A DNA stretch of 64,000 nucleotides, taken from assembly GCF_000378445.1 (NCBI RefSeq), contig NZ_KB899704.1, positions 60,315 through 124,314 of the forward strand, written 5' to 3'. How positions within the stretch are numbered: the first letter of the stretch is position 1; the number at the start of each line of letters is the position of its first letter. Below, in pieces: positions 19,999-29,097 of the stretch. Source of the stretch: Deinococcus aquatilis DSM 23025 (GTDB taxonomy: Bacteria > Deinococcota > Deinococci > Deinococcales > Deinococcaceae). Under the pieces are notes generated by a model. It saw nothing but the letters and a program-made list of their open reading frames with translations. It searched no databases and was not told the origin of the DNA. Made by a program: the position numbers and the translations under genes.

Positions 19999-22800
19999 TT
20001 ACTGCGGCGTCCTTTCTTGGGAGTGCCGGTGTCCAGACTTCTTCATGCAGGTTCGAAGGGCGTCCAGGTCGACTCCCCAGCGCTTCATCAACTCCGCAAA
20101 TTCCGGACGCAAGACTTCCTCGCTCAGGAGGCATTTCCAGAGCTCACAGCCCTCCGTCTGGTCTGATCCTCTGGGGGGACGAACGGGCTGGTCACCCCCT
20201 TTCCAGACGGCCAAGCTGACTGTTTGCTCGCGGGTGAACGGCGTGCCCCGCAGGGTCACGCCCCTGGCCAGCACGCGCCCGACATACACCCCCGAAGAAA
20301 GGGCAACGCTCTGCACCTGATACGTTCCCGGTTCCCCTTCCAACAGATCCAAGGTGGTCATGCCACCCCCTGGGCGAGTCAACTCCAGCTGCAGCATGGC
20401 CCGCTTCTCCACGGGCAGACCGTACTCAGACAAGGTCGCCTGGAACGACAGGGTGGCGCCCGGCTCAAAGCTGCTCTGCTGGGCCTGCACGTCAAAGCGC
20501 AGGTTGGAATAGGTCTGCACCACGACGCTGTAGCGCGGGCCATGCGTCACGAAGCTTTGAAAGTGCTGTTTGTTCTCGCCTCGCCGCATCCGGATAGCCG
20601 TCTTCTTGAATTCATCTGGGTTGACCTTCAGTATGGCGAACCAGGTGCCCGTCTGCTGGCCTGTCCCGATGGCAACAGGCAGGGTAAAACGGAAATGGCG
20701 GGTCTGGTCGCCCCGGTTGACGCTGAGTCCCAATCCAGGCGCTGTGGTCTCGGTAATCACGGTCCCGTCCGGAGCTTCCAAGGCCAGCTCAATGACGTTT
20801 TCATCTGTCAGCAGCAGCACGGTGCAGTCCATATCGGCTTCGTTGACGAAAAAGGGCACGCGCACCGTGGCCTCAGGGGCCAAGTGACCTGAAGGATCGA
20901 CGATGACGTCATGGTGGGTCACACCTGCCAAGATTTGCAGGAAATACTTGCTCAGACGGAAATAGTCGTCGATCGACGCGCTCAGGAGTCCCGTCAGCAG
21001 CAGGTACCCACCCGCGCTGTGGGACAAGCGCGTGAGGGCAGCGGTGTCCACCTGAGTTTCGCTGCCCAGACCGATCGCAAAGGTGCGGTCATCAATGGAT
21101 GCCCCGACATCAGCAAGCCACAGCGGCGCATTTTCCAGGCCATCAGTGAGCACCACCAGCGCTTTATGGTCATACTGCCCCGCCGGAACCGCATTCAGCA
21201 CCTGCCGGGCCCGTTCCACTCCGTCTCCCACGGACGTGTTGCCGTTGACATTGGTCTGGTGGCTGTTCACGGCACCGATAGCCGCCACCCGCCCAGGATC
21301 GAAGATGTTGTTGCTGAGCACGCGGGTGAGGGCCAGTCCAGGGAAGGCCGGATCATCGACGGCGTAGGCGTCGTGATCAAAGCGCACCAGCCCCACCGCA
21401 TTGTTGGCCGGCACCAATTCCATGAACTTGCGGGCGGCGTCTTTGAGCACCTCCAGACGGGTGGCGCCGGAGCTGCCTGCCAGCCAAGCCATGCTGCCCG
21501 ACTGATCCAGGGCCAGCATCACGGCCACCGTGGGACGCGCAATCGCCGTCGCCTTGAGGACAAAGGAGAACGTCTGACCCGATTCGGGGCATTCGAAGGT
21601 CACGCTTCCGTCTGGCACGGCCACGCCCGCTGCCCCCGCCGTAAAGGCCACCCAGAAGCGGGCCACCGCGTAAGGCTGAGCGCCCCGGTGAACGCTCAGC
21701 GTCCCGGAAGCCGGATGCAGCACGGAAAAGGGTGCCGCAGGCCCTGCCCCAGCCCGGACGCGAACGGTGACGTCTCCACAGCCATAGACATGGAACACCG
21801 CCGCCCGGACGGCCGTTTCGCCGGTCGGAACGCCCGTGAAGTCGAGGGTCGGGGGCATGGTGGCGTTGCTGACCTCGACCAGGCCGTGCGACGCGCCGTT
21901 GGTGTCGTAGCACGGGGGCGCCACGACCGAGGCGCGTTTATAGGTGTGGGGGTCGCCTTGAAATTCAGGGGACGCCCAGGGCCGAATGGGCAGTCCACCT
22001 GACCAAGGCTGAACATCGCTGTTGAGCGTGGGGTCGTCACTCGCCGTGCCGTACACGAATGCTGGATCCAGGCGCGGCGACTGTCCGGCCCGAGTCTGCC
22101 AAGCGGCAAACAGCCGATCCACATTGGAGTGCAGCAAGAACACAAAGGGATCCCGGAAAGAAATATGTTGCCCGCCCATATTGACAAAGCCGTGCATCTG
22201 ATTGTGCAGGGCTTCGAGGAGCAGACTCATACTGGTGTAATCGGGGGCTCCGACGACCGCGTCGTCCTGCGCCGCCGTGGCCGGCGAGCCGGAGACAGAG
22301 CGGTTCACGGTTTGTGGAGGATCTGCGGCGTTCCCCGTGGCGTCTCGGTGCTGCGCCGCACTGGGAACGTAAAAGCCAGCGCTTAGCCAGGGTTCCCCGA
22401 TCGGCGCTGGAGTGGGGCCGCCATAACCCATAAAATCCGGCGTGAACAGGTTGAGGGTGCCGGTGGTACTGCCGCCCAAGTTGGCATTGGGGATATTGCG
22501 GGGGTCTTGAGTCCAGTTCCAGTAGTGCAAGGAGAGCTGTGGATTGATCTCCCGCAGCAGCGTCTCCAACCGGTTCACAATTTCCCGGTGCCAAGGCACA
22601 AACTCCAGACCATCATGAACATGGGTGGATTGGTGCGTTTCATCTTGCTTAAACCACCACGTGACTCCGCCCGGCAAGGGGTCGCCCCGCGTGCCGGGGA
22701 AATAGCGGTGGTTGAGCTCGAGTAAGGCGTCACGCAGCAGGGCCCGTTCCGCGGGGTCAACAGAAGCGATGTTTCGGCGAATTCCGTCTCCAAGAGCCAT
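19999..22800 (-). CDS. Tyrosinase-like copper protein fused to a von Willebrand A domain
   Basis: A 933-residue protein. Residues about 25-265 form a tyrosinase-type binuclear copper domain: the CuA region includes THVHDGLEFVPWHREI, and the CuB region HNQMHGFV...GGQHISFRDPFVFLLHSNVDRLFAAW. A beta-rich linker leads to a von Willebrand A domain (about 405-600) with the metal-ion-dependent adhesion motif DQSGSM, then about 300 residues with Ig-like strands. No signal peptide or membrane segment is seen. Such copper sites oxidise phenols or serve as oxygenases, but joining them to an adhesion domain is unusual. AGGGGGA precedes the ATG. It is a stand-alone gene. Confidence 0.85.
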   Translation of the reverse strand: MALGDGIRRNIASVDPAERALLRDALLELNHRYFPGTRGDPLPGGVTWWFKQDETHQSTHVHDGLEFVPWHREIVNRLETLLREINPQLSLHYWNWTQDPRNIPNANLGGSTTGTLNLFTPDFMGYGGPTPAPIGEPWLSAGFYVPSAAQHRDATGNAADPPQTVNRSVSGSPATAAQDDAVVGAPDYTSMSLLLEALHNQMHGFVNMGGQHISFRDPFVFLLHSNVDRLFAAWQTRAGQSPRLDPAFVYGTASDDPTLNSDVQPWSGGLPIRPWASPEFQGDPHTYKRASVVAPPCYDTNGASHGLVEVSNATMPPTLDFTGVPTGETAVRAAVFHVYGCGDVTVRVRAGAGPAAPFSVLHPASGTLSVHRGAQPYAVARFWVAFTAGAAGVAVPDGSVTFECPESGQTFSFVLKATAIARPTVAVMLALDQSGSMAWLAGSSGATRLEVLKDAARKFMELVPANNAVGLVRFDHDAYAVDDPAFPGLALTRVLSNNIFDPGRVAAIGAVNSHQTNVNGNTSVGDGVERARQVLNAVPAGQYDHKALVVLTDGLENAPLWLADVGASIDDRTFAIGLGSETQVDTAALTRLSHSAGGYLLLTGLLSASIDDYFRLSKYFLQILAGVTHHDVIVDPSGHLAPEATVRVPFFVNEADMDCTVLLLTDENVIELALEAPDGTVITETTAPGLGLSVNRGDQTRHFRFTLPVAIGTGQQTGTWFAILKVNPDEFKKTAIRMRRGENKQHFQSFVTHGPRYSVVVQTYSNLRFDVQAQQSSFEPGATLSFQATLSEYGLPVEKRAMLQLELTRPGGGMTTLDLLEGEPGTYQVQSVALSSGVYVGRVLARGVTLRGTPFTREQTVSLAVWKGGDQPVRPPRGSDQTEGCELWKCLLSEEVLRPEFAELMKRWGVDLDALRTCMKKSGHRHSQERTPQ

Positions 22801-23307
22801 AACGTCCCCCTACACAGGTGAGGGCCTGTGTATTCACTTTCAAGAGGCTGACGGTGAGTGGCGGTGCGGCAAACAACGTAAGTAGAGTTTCTGGGCGCCG
22901 GGTCGATCACCTCCTCACGCCCAGATGAACACGACGCACTGTCCTTTTCTTAAGAGCGGACGAGTTACTTCTAAACTGCATCATCTCCACGGCACGTGAT
23001 CAACCCATGATCAAGGTGAACCGGCGAGGACAGCACGCCGACTAAGAATGAGCTGATTCAGGTCCCAAGGAACTTCCGCCGGGGAGAGGCTCCACGCGAT
23101 CAAACCAGCCGCAGTCACCTCGCTGCCGAGCTGCTCAGGTTGTTCATGCCTGCGCTGTCCTGAGGTGAGGGGACGCTCTAGCTGCTGACATCATCCGCCG
23201 CACTGCCAAACTCTGGACATTACCAAGCCATCTGGCTCACTGGACAGAGCTGGCCAACGTTCGAGTACAGCTCGGGAGTGTACACGGCCGTCGGCCTGCT
23301 CTCGACG
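22801..23307. other. Intergenic region, no recognised gene
   Basis: It separates the tyrosinase fusion from the second amidase. A plus-strand frame from about 23165 through 23320 is open and reads ADIIRRTAKLWTLPSHLAHW, perhaps a remnant, but has no credible start or recognised family. Nothing else is supported. Confidence 0.4.
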
Positions 23308-25125
23308 CTACCTCCCGGCCCCTAGGTCTGAAGTCAGGGCGTCCCGAATGCCCTGCGCGATGCCCAAGGCCACACGATCCAGATAATTGGCGTTTTGCAG
23401 GTTCAGTCCATCCACAGGATGACTGGTGTAGCCAATTTCGACCAAGGCGGCAGGCACCCGGCTGTTCTTCAAGACGGCCAAGGGCTGGTTAGATTTCAGG
23501 CCGCGGGAAAAGCTTCCGGTCGTTTCAATCACGCGGCGCTGCAGCAGGTTGGCGAGGTCATCCGACAGCGGGTGGTTCGGATTCCACCACGTTTCGATAC
23601 CGTACCCGCGCAGCGCTGTCTGGGCTTCGAGCGCATTGACATGGATACTGACAAACAGCTGGGTGCCGGGGCCAGCCAGTTGCGCGCGGAGTTGTAAGTC
23701 CTTACTTTTTACACCGTCCAGTGCCTGGTCCGTCGTTCGGGTCAAGACCACGTCCACTCCGGCTGGCCTCAACAGATCGCGGACACGCAAGGCCACCGCC
23801 AAGGTGACTTCTTTCTCGATCACGCTGGCCACTGAGCCGGGATCCCGTCCGCCGTGACCCGGGTCGAGCACCACCCGGGGCGGCGCAAAGGCGGCGCTGA
23901 GGGCCAAGAGTGCGGCCCCGCTCGCCATCCGAACAGGAGGCACCGCGGCGAGCCGGCGTTCAGTGGCGGCCAACGGCGTCAGGTTGACCAGGGCGGGCGA
24001 GAGATCAATCGCCAGACGCGCCTGTGGAGTGCCCGGAGTGGGGGCCAGCAACTGGGCCCGCCACCCACTCCGGGGGGTGCTGGGCAGGCCCGTGACCAGA
24101 TCCAAGGTGCTACCAGCGGCCGTTGGTTCCAGCCGCCAGCTGCGGAGCTCTGGACTGACGTTCTGAATGTGTTGAGGCAGAGCATTCACGCCGGTAAGTT
24201 CGATCCGGACTCCCAGGGCGTGCGGCTCGATCACGTAGCTTGTCCCTGGCGGCAAATCCAGCACCACACGGGTCAGGCCCGGAGTCGTGCCAAAACGCGG
24301 TGCACCCAGGAGCCCCCCAAGCGGCTGACCGGACACCCGGCCCGCCAGAGCGCTGGGACGGGACGAATCGGCGGTGGGCAAGGCCGGGGCCAGGGGCAAT
24401 GCAGCGCCGGGCGAGACCGTATCGCCCGGCGGTAATTGATCGGCGTTTCCTGCTCGGGGCACAGCCGTGGAGGCCAGCGGAACCGCAGGCGTGCGGGCCA
24501 CGGGAACAGAGGTCACGGACAACGCCCCCGCAGGACTCAGTCCCAAGGGGGCAGCCGCTTGCCCGGCAGCTGTGGTGAGCACTCCAGGCCGCGCCACTGC
24601 CCGCAGGGACTCGCTGGCGCCGCCCGTCACCGTTGATCCGAAATCGAGAATTAAGACCCGGGTGCCTGAAGCGAGCGTGGCTTCACTGGCCCGCCAACCC
24701 GCGCTGGCGGACAGGGCAAACGCAGTGCGAACCGAGACCCGCCCATCGCCGGCGCGGTACTCACTGACGCCAGAGCCCAAGGCGGCCATGAGCATCGGAA
24801 CCACGCGGGCTCCCTCAATGTCAAGCGTCAATCCCGTCGTGGACGGGACGAGCGTATACGTGACGCCGGGACTCAGATCGAACACCACGCGGGTCTGGGC
24901 TCCACTGCTGCTGGTTCGAGGGTTGCCAAAGGTCGCCGTTTGCACCCCACTGCCATTCAGGCGACTGGGGGTGGGTGAGGCGGCGCTGGGCACCGTGGGG
25001 AGAGGCCGCAGTATCGGCGAGGTCTGGGCGGGCGATTGCCGCAAGAAAGGATCCGTACGGGCCGCGCCCTGTGCCCCTCCAGTTCCGCACAGCAGCGCAC
25101 CTAACAGGAGCAAGGAAATCTTCAT
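23308..25125 (-). CDS. N-acetylmuramoyl-L-alanine amidase with AMIN domains (copy 2)
   Basis: A 605-residue paralog of the gene at 5218 with the same layout: signal peptide (MKISLLLLGALLCGTGGAQ), two AMIN-like domains, a variable Ala/Pro linker and a C-terminal Amidase_3 domain with LDPGHGG, EKEVTLAVA, SIHVNA and VEIGYTSH. The catalytic half is far more conserved between the copies than the linker. The ATG at 25125 gives a clean signal peptide and lies ten bases after TACAGT; a GTG at 25137 is possible. It follows DUF305 copy 2, which has its own terminator. Confidence 0.88.
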   Translation of the reverse strand: MKISLLLLGALLCGTGGAQGAARTDPFLRQSPAQTSPILRPLPTVPSAASPTPSRLNGSGVQTATFGNPRTSSSGAQTRVVFDLSPGVTYTLVPSTTGLTLDIEGARVVPMLMAALGSGVSEYRAGDGRVSVRTAFALSASAGWRASEATLASGTRVLILDFGSTVTGGASESLRAVARPGVLTTAAGQAAAPLGLSPAGALSVTSVPVARTPAVPLASTAVPRAGNADQLPPGDTVSPGAALPLAPALPTADSSRPSALAGRVSGQPLGGLLGAPRFGTTPGLTRVVLDLPPGTSYVIEPHALGVRIELTGVNALPQHIQNVSPELRSWRLEPTAAGSTLDLVTGLPSTPRSGWRAQLLAPTPGTPQARLAIDLSPALVNLTPLAATERRLAAVPPVRMASGAALLALSAAFAPPRVVLDPGHGGRDPGSVASVIEKEVTLAVALRVRDLLRPAGVDVVLTRTTDQALDGVKSKDLQLRAQLAGPGTQLFVSIHVNALEAQTALRGYGIETWWNPNHPLSDDLANLLQRRVIETTGSFSRGLKSNQPLAVLKNSRVPAALVEIGYTSHPVDGLNLQNANYLDRVALGIAQGIRDALTSDLGAGR

Positions 25126-25248
25126 TGATTTTTCCACTGTAAAGCCAGGAGAGAAACAACGCAGTTACAAAGCTCATGGGCCGTTTGTCTGGACTTCCTG
25201 ATGCCGAGGGTTCTTCTCGTCCAAGGGGACGCTGAGAGATCACCAGAC

Positions 25249-25281
25249 CAAAAAAGCCGGTGCCTGTCAGGGGCACCGGCC
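25249..25281 (-). terminator. Intrinsic terminator after DUF305 copy 2
   Basis: On the minus strand GCCGGTGCC/GGCACCGGC is followed by TTTTTTGG. It lies 16 bases after the DUF305 stop. Confidence 0.85.
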
Positions 25282-25296
25282 ACAACTCGAACGGAT

Positions 25297-25926
25297 TTAC
25301 ATTCCGCGTTTCATCAGCCAGATGCGGAAGTCATACATCTCCTTGGCCTGAGCCGTCACAATATTGCGGGCCAAGGGCAAGATTTTTGAATTGGTGGTTT
25401 TTTGGAGGGCCACATTCGCCATGTCGATGGCGGAGGCGTGATGGGGAAGCATCCCCTGAACAAAGGCTACATCCGGGTTCTTGGCACTCTTGACCATGTT
25501 GGCCATGCCTGCCATCCCTTTCATCATGCTGGCGGCCATCGCCGCATCTTTGCCGCCGTAGGTCTTAAGGAGCGCGTTCATCTCATTGATCTCCCGGCTC
25601 TGATCCTTGATCACGGCATTCGCCCACGTTTTCACAGTGGCGTCCTTGCTCACCGGCAAGACGGCCCGCGCCATATCGACGGCCATCTGGTGGTGGGGCA
25701 CCATCATGCTCAGAAAGGCGCGGTCAAAGGCCTTCCCACTCAGTTTCTCTAACTCACTCATGTCCATGGCGCCCATGGCCATGCCAGACATCGGTGCCGA
25801 CGTTTTGGTGCCCATCGGCATGGCCCCCATCTGACTATGATCCATCCCGCCCATACTGTTCTGAGCAAAAGCAAAAACGCCGAGCCCTAAGGCTGCCGTG
25901 ACGATCACAACGGGAATACTTTTCAT
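25297..25926 (-). CDS. DUF305 secreted Met/His-rich protein (copy 2)
   Basis: A 209-residue paralog of the gene at 7188, with signal peptide, a longer Met-rich linker (MGGMDHSQMGAMPMGTK, MSGMAMGAMDMSE) and two DUF305 halves (MMVPHHQMAVDMA and MLPHHASAIDMA). The extended Met/His stretch suggests soft-metal binding such as Cu(I) or Ag(I), which is inference. The promoter carries the same direct-repeat box with identical spacing to copy 1, and the ATG is six bases after the -10. It keeps the same neighbour, an AMIN amidase, downstream. Confidence 0.88.
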   Translation of the reverse strand: MKSIPVVIVTAALGLGVFAFAQNSMGGMDHSQMGAMPMGTKTSAPMSGMAMGAMDMSELEKLSGKAFDRAFLSMMVPHHQMAVDMARAVLPVSKDATVKTWANAVIKDQSREINEMNALLKTYGGKDAAMAASMMKGMAGMANMVKSAKNPDVAFVQGMLPHHASAIDMANVALQKTTNSKILPLARNIVTAQAKEMYDFRIWLMKRGM

Positions 25927-25932
25927 GGGGTG

Positions 25933-25964
25933 ACTCTAGAGGTGCCCTGTTAAGTTCGTGTAAA
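25933..25964 (-). promoter_or_regulatory. Direct-repeat activator box and -10, DUF305 copy 2
   Basis: In the coding direction: TTTACA (25959-25964), 5 bp, TTAACA (25948-25953), 9 bp, TAGAGT (25933-25938), 6 bp, ATG. The hexamers and -10 equal those of copy 1 while the surrounding bases differ, which points to selection. Confidence 0.72.
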
Positions 25965-26221
25965 GCTGGGAGAGCCTCAAGTGTTCCTGAATGCAGGCTC
26001 GTTCCCTCAAGCTCAGTTGAAGCGTCATAGAGCGGAACCAAGAGGTGTCGATCTTTTTTCTCCTCTCCCTTCTGAGAGGCCGGTGTGGGTGTGATACGGG
26101 ATGAAAAAGAGTCTCGTCCATGTTGGTGTTGCCCTCTCGACTTGTGGGAGAGGGCCCAGGGGGCATACCAATGGCCTACCCGCCCTGGGTCAAGGATTCA
26201 TGGGAGTTCCGTAGGATTGGA

Positions 26222-26662
26222 TTACTTCTGCACAGGCGCCAACAGCCCATTGCCCGGATGCAGTGGGCCGTAACGCCGCCCGGTGTCGCGCCAGCCGGTG
26301 CCGACGCGCACGCTGGTGGGCAGGCCCGGAATGATCCAACCTCCCACATCGGTGGCGCGGGCAAAGGCCACATTCAGCGCTGTGAGGCCTTCGCGCTTCA
26401 GGAAGGCCCCAGCCGTAGCAGGCGTTTCTCCGATGTTGACAGCCAAAACTCGCACCCGGCCCGCACGCTGCGCCGCGAGCAGCAACGGCAATTCAGCGCG
26501 GCAGGGCGCACACCAACTGGCCCAAAAGTTAACGATTAAAGGTTTTGAATCGCTGGGGGCAGCGGCCGTGCTGACCTTCAGCGTGGGCAAGGTAGCTCCG
26601 GCGCTGGCCTGCCCTCCGGCAGAAACCAAGCTGATACAGAGCAACGCAGACAACTGGCGCAT
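26222..26662 (-). CDS. TlpA-like thiol-disulfide oxidoreductase, exported
   Basis: A 146-residue thioredoxin-fold protein with an N-terminal signal sequence. The redox site WCAPC is at Cys51 and Cys54 in NFWASWCAPCRAELPLL, and the cis-Pro loop is GLPTSVRV. It probably reduces or isomerises disulfides of exported proteins, with electrons from a CcdA-type partner such as the one at 46490. The ATG at 26662 follows 61 bases after the M23 gene; no strong ribosome site was seen. Likely cotranscribed with the LysM-M23 peptidase under the direct-repeat box. Confidence 0.83.
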   Translation of the reverse strand: MRQLSALLCISLVSAGGQASAGATLPTLKVSTAAAPSDSKPLIVNFWASWCAPCRAELPLLLAAQRAGRVRVLAVNIGETPATAGAFLKREGLTALNVAFARATDVGGWIIPGLPTSVRVGTGWRDTGRRYGPLHPGNGLLAPVQK

Positions 26663-26723
26663 GTGCTGGTCAGCTTGAGCGGAAGACGTCAGAGAGACGT
26701 CATACGGGATTAAACTGAGTTCT

Positions 26724-27500
26724 TCAGTACAAGGCTGCAGGATTGACCGGTTGACCATTTTGGGTGATCCGGTAATCCACATGCGGGCCGGTACTGTTGC
26801 CTGTACTTCCCACGCGGGCAATCACGTCCCCCATCTGCACCTGCGCGCCCAAGCGGGCCAGATTGGCGCTGTTGTGACTGTAGCTGGTCTTGAGCCCCCC
26901 ACCGTGGTCGATAACGATGGTCCACCCCCACCCGGTGCGGCCATCAAAACGGCTCTCCGTCACCACACCGGCGCGCGCTGCGCGGATCAGTGTGCCGGTG
27001 GGAGCGGCGAGGTCAAGCCCTTCGTGACCCGTCCGGTAAGGCGTGGTCAGCCGCCCCTGCACAGGCATCACGGCAGTGACCCGGATCCCTGTCGCCTGGA
27101 TTCGGGGAGCTGGAGAGGCCGAGCGTCGAATCAAGACCGGTGCGGGGGGGAGAGTGAGCTTCTGTCCCACCTGCAGGGCGCGGCGCGGGTCGACTCGGGG
27201 ATTGGCCGCCAACAGGGCACTCATGCCGATCTTGTATTGCCGGGAGAGGCCACTCAAGGTGTCGCCTCTTTTGACGACCACGCTGCCCGAAGCCGCTGAA
27301 GGGCCAGGAACTTGCAGCACCGTGCCCACCTGAAGCAGACGGGGATTCAGCCCGGGATTGAGTTGCAGCAACGCTTGAGACGTGGTGCCTGACCGACTGG
27401 CCAGTCCGCTCAGGGTATCTCCTGGACGCACCTGAAGCGTGGCCGCTCCCGCAAAAGCAATCGTTGTCAGTAGTACAGTGGCGAGGGTTCGAATTGGCAT
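26724..27500 (-). CDS. Secreted LysM-LysM-M23 peptidoglycan endopeptidase
   Basis: A 258-residue exported wall hydrolase. After a signal peptide, two LysM domains (VRPGDTLSGLASRSGTTSQALLQLNP and VKRGDTLSGLSRQYKIGMSALLAANP) precede an M23 zinc metallopeptidase domain with GHEGLDLAAPTGTLI, the IVIDHGGG strand and TGPHVDYRIT as the HxH-type metal site. The ATG at 27500 opens the signal peptide and is ten bases after a TAGGTT -10. It cuts peptide cross-links in peptidoglycan and is the first gene of a pair with the TlpA-like protein. Confidence 0.9.
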   Translation of the reverse strand: MPIRTLATVLLTTIAFAGAATLQVRPGDTLSGLASRSGTTSQALLQLNPGLNPRLLQVGTVLQVPGPSAASGSVVVKRGDTLSGLSRQYKIGMSALLAANPRVDPRRALQVGQKLTLPPAPVLIRRSASPAPRIQATGIRVTAVMPVQGRLTTPYRTGHEGLDLAAPTGTLIRAARAGVVTESRFDGRTGWGWTIVIDHGGGLKTSYSHNSANLARLGAQVQMGDVIARVGSTGNSTGPHVDYRITQNGQPVNPAALY

Positions 27501-27510
27501 GGATGAAGGC

Positions 27511-27542
27511 AACCTAGCAAGCTTGTGTAAAGATCGTATGAA
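27511..27542 (-). promoter_or_regulatory. Direct-repeat activator box and -10, M23 gene
   Basis: In the coding direction: TTCATA (27537-27542), 5 bp, TTTACA (27526-27531), 9 bp, TAGGTT (27511-27516). The distal repeat is degenerate; the proximal one and the spacing match the other sites. Confidence 0.6.
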
Positions 27543-27624
27543 CCTCAGTCGCCCAACATGAGAAGAGACGGCAACACTTGAAGAGGGGCTCAGGCTCCCA
27601 GACATTCAGGGCTGGGCCGCCGAC

Positions 27625-28986
27625 TCACGGAGCCTCAGGCTGACGTGGCACAGGGGACTGAGCAGGGCTCATGGCATACAGGGAAAACAGGGCTGCGGAG
27701 ATCTCTTTGAACACAGGCGCGGCCAGCTGCGACCCTTGATAATCGCGCTGCGCACCGCGCACCATCACAGCCACCGTAAATCTGGGCTGTTCGGGAGGAC
27801 TAAATCCCGCAAAAGTACTGGTGAAGACGTTTGGACTGTAGCGGCCACCGACTACCACCTGGGCGGTACCGGTCTTGCCTGCCACGTGATAGCCAGGCAG
27901 TTCCGCCTTGGTTTTGATGCCGTCATCGATGACGGCATGCAGCATCGCTTGCATCTGGCGGGCCGTTTCCGGTTTGATGACCTGATACCTGTTGAGCGGC
28001 TTGCTGCCCTGTAGCAGATACGGCGGCAGAAAGCGGCCACCTGCGGCCAAGACATTAAAAGCGGCCGCCATCTGAATGGTGGTTGCCGTCATGCCTTGCC
28101 CGAAGGCCATGGTGGCCTGCCCCAGAGGCGTCCACGAGGCGGGATCACGCAGCAGACCATTCGAGGTCGGCAGGCCCAAGGTTACGTCTTGTCCCAGACC
28201 AAAGGCCGTGAAGTACCGGTACAGCAGCGCGGACGGAACACCCTCGACCAAATGCGTCATGCCCACGTTGCTCGAGTAGCGCAGAACCTGCTGTGTACTG
28301 AGCTGCGGAGGATGCGGCACGATGTCATTGATAGTCGCTCCGGCATACCGCCGCGCCATCGGGGTGTCATACAGCGTCTCGGGCGTCGTCAATCCCGCGT
28401 CCAGCAGGGCGGCGACGGTGAGCGGCTTGATGACACTGCCCGGCTCATACTCATCCAAGACTGCCCGGTTGCGCCACCGTGTGGCGGGAGCCGTTTCCCA
28501 GGCGTTTGGGTCAAACCCTGGTACAGACGCTGCGGCAATCACGGCGCCTGTTTGACTTTCCAGCACGACGGCAGAGGCAAATTCCGCGTTCGTCCGGGCC
28601 ACAGCCGCCATCAAAATTCGCTCTGCTGCTTCCTGAATTCGGGCGTCCAAGGTCAAGGCCACGGTCTTCCCTTGCCGGAGCGCTGCCTCCTGGGTTCGTT
28701 CCAGGCCTTCGAGCCCTTCGGTGCGGCCCACAAAACCCACGATGGGCGACATGGTCGTGCCGAGTGGATAGACCCGCGCTGTCACGGGACCGGACGCGAG
28801 CAGAGATCCGTCCGCGCTGACCACTCGCCCGCGCTCCTCCACTGGGCTGGGCCACCGAACCAACGCCCGTTGCGGGAAGATCACCCGGACAAACGTGAGG
28901 CCCACAAGCAGGAAAGAAAGCAAAAAGACCGTCCCTAAGAAAAAAAAGCGGTGGGTCACTGGTCGAACGGAGAAGAACGGGTTCAT
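27625..28986 (-). CDS. Penicillin-binding protein, FtsI/PBP2-type transpeptidase
   Basis: A 453-residue class B penicillin-binding protein with one N-terminal membrane helix and a short pedestal domain. Active-site motifs are EPGSVIKP (SxxK), YSSNVG (SxN) and AGKTGTAQ (KTG), so it should be a working D,D-transpeptidase that cross-links peptidoglycan. It is shorter than a typical FtsI (about 550-600 residues) and lacks a PASTA domain. It diverges from lnt. Other wall enzymes nearby suggest remodelling under stress; it could also be an elongation- or spore-type paralog. Confidence 0.88.
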   Translation of the reverse strand: MNPFFSVRPVTHRFFFLGTVFLLSFLLVGLTFVRVIFPQRALVRWPSPVEERGRVVSADGSLLASGPVTARVYPLGTTMSPIVGFVGRTEGLEGLERTQEAALRQGKTVALTLDARIQEAAERILMAAVARTNAEFASAVVLESQTGAVIAAASVPGFDPNAWETAPATRWRNRAVLDEYEPGSVIKPLTVAALLDAGLTTPETLYDTPMARRYAGATINDIVPHPPQLSTQQVLRYSSNVGMTHLVEGVPSALLYRYFTAFGLGQDVTLGLPTSNGLLRDPASWTPLGQATMAFGQGMTATTIQMAAAFNVLAAGGRFLPPYLLQGSKPLNRYQVIKPETARQMQAMLHAVIDDGIKTKAELPGYHVAGKTGTAQVVVGGRYSPNVFTSTFAGFSPPEQPRFTVAVMVRGAQRDYQGSQLAAPVFKEISAALFSLYAMSPAQSPVPRQPEAP

Positions 28987-29059
28987 ATTAGCTGTTGATC
29001 ACCTCAGGAGCTTGCTTGCCGGAAGTGTAGGAGGCTCTTGTTTCCGTTGTGTTAAGCGG

Positions 29060-29091
29060 TTAACGGAAATTGAACACTGGAGGCCTACCGT
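29060..29091 (+). promoter_or_regulatory. Direct-repeat activator box and -10, lnt
   Basis: TTAACG (29060-29065), 5 bp, TGAACA (29071-29076), 9 bp, TACCGT (29086-29091), then six bases to the GTG. Each hexamer differs from TTAACA by one base. This is the only plus-strand example. A GTTAAGCGGTTAAC inverted element overlaps it and may serve the divergent PBP gene. Confidence 0.55.
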
Positions 29092-29097
29092 AGCCAC

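Noticed and set aside
20911..22002. 363-codon open frame on the plus strand
   Set aside because: It is antisense to the tyrosinase/vWA gene, whose motifs are unmistakable.
29048..29066. Possible direct-repeat box for the PBP gene (TGTTAA at 29050)
   Set aside because: The second hexamer and -10 do not fit the spacing; the same bases serve the plus-strand lnt box better.
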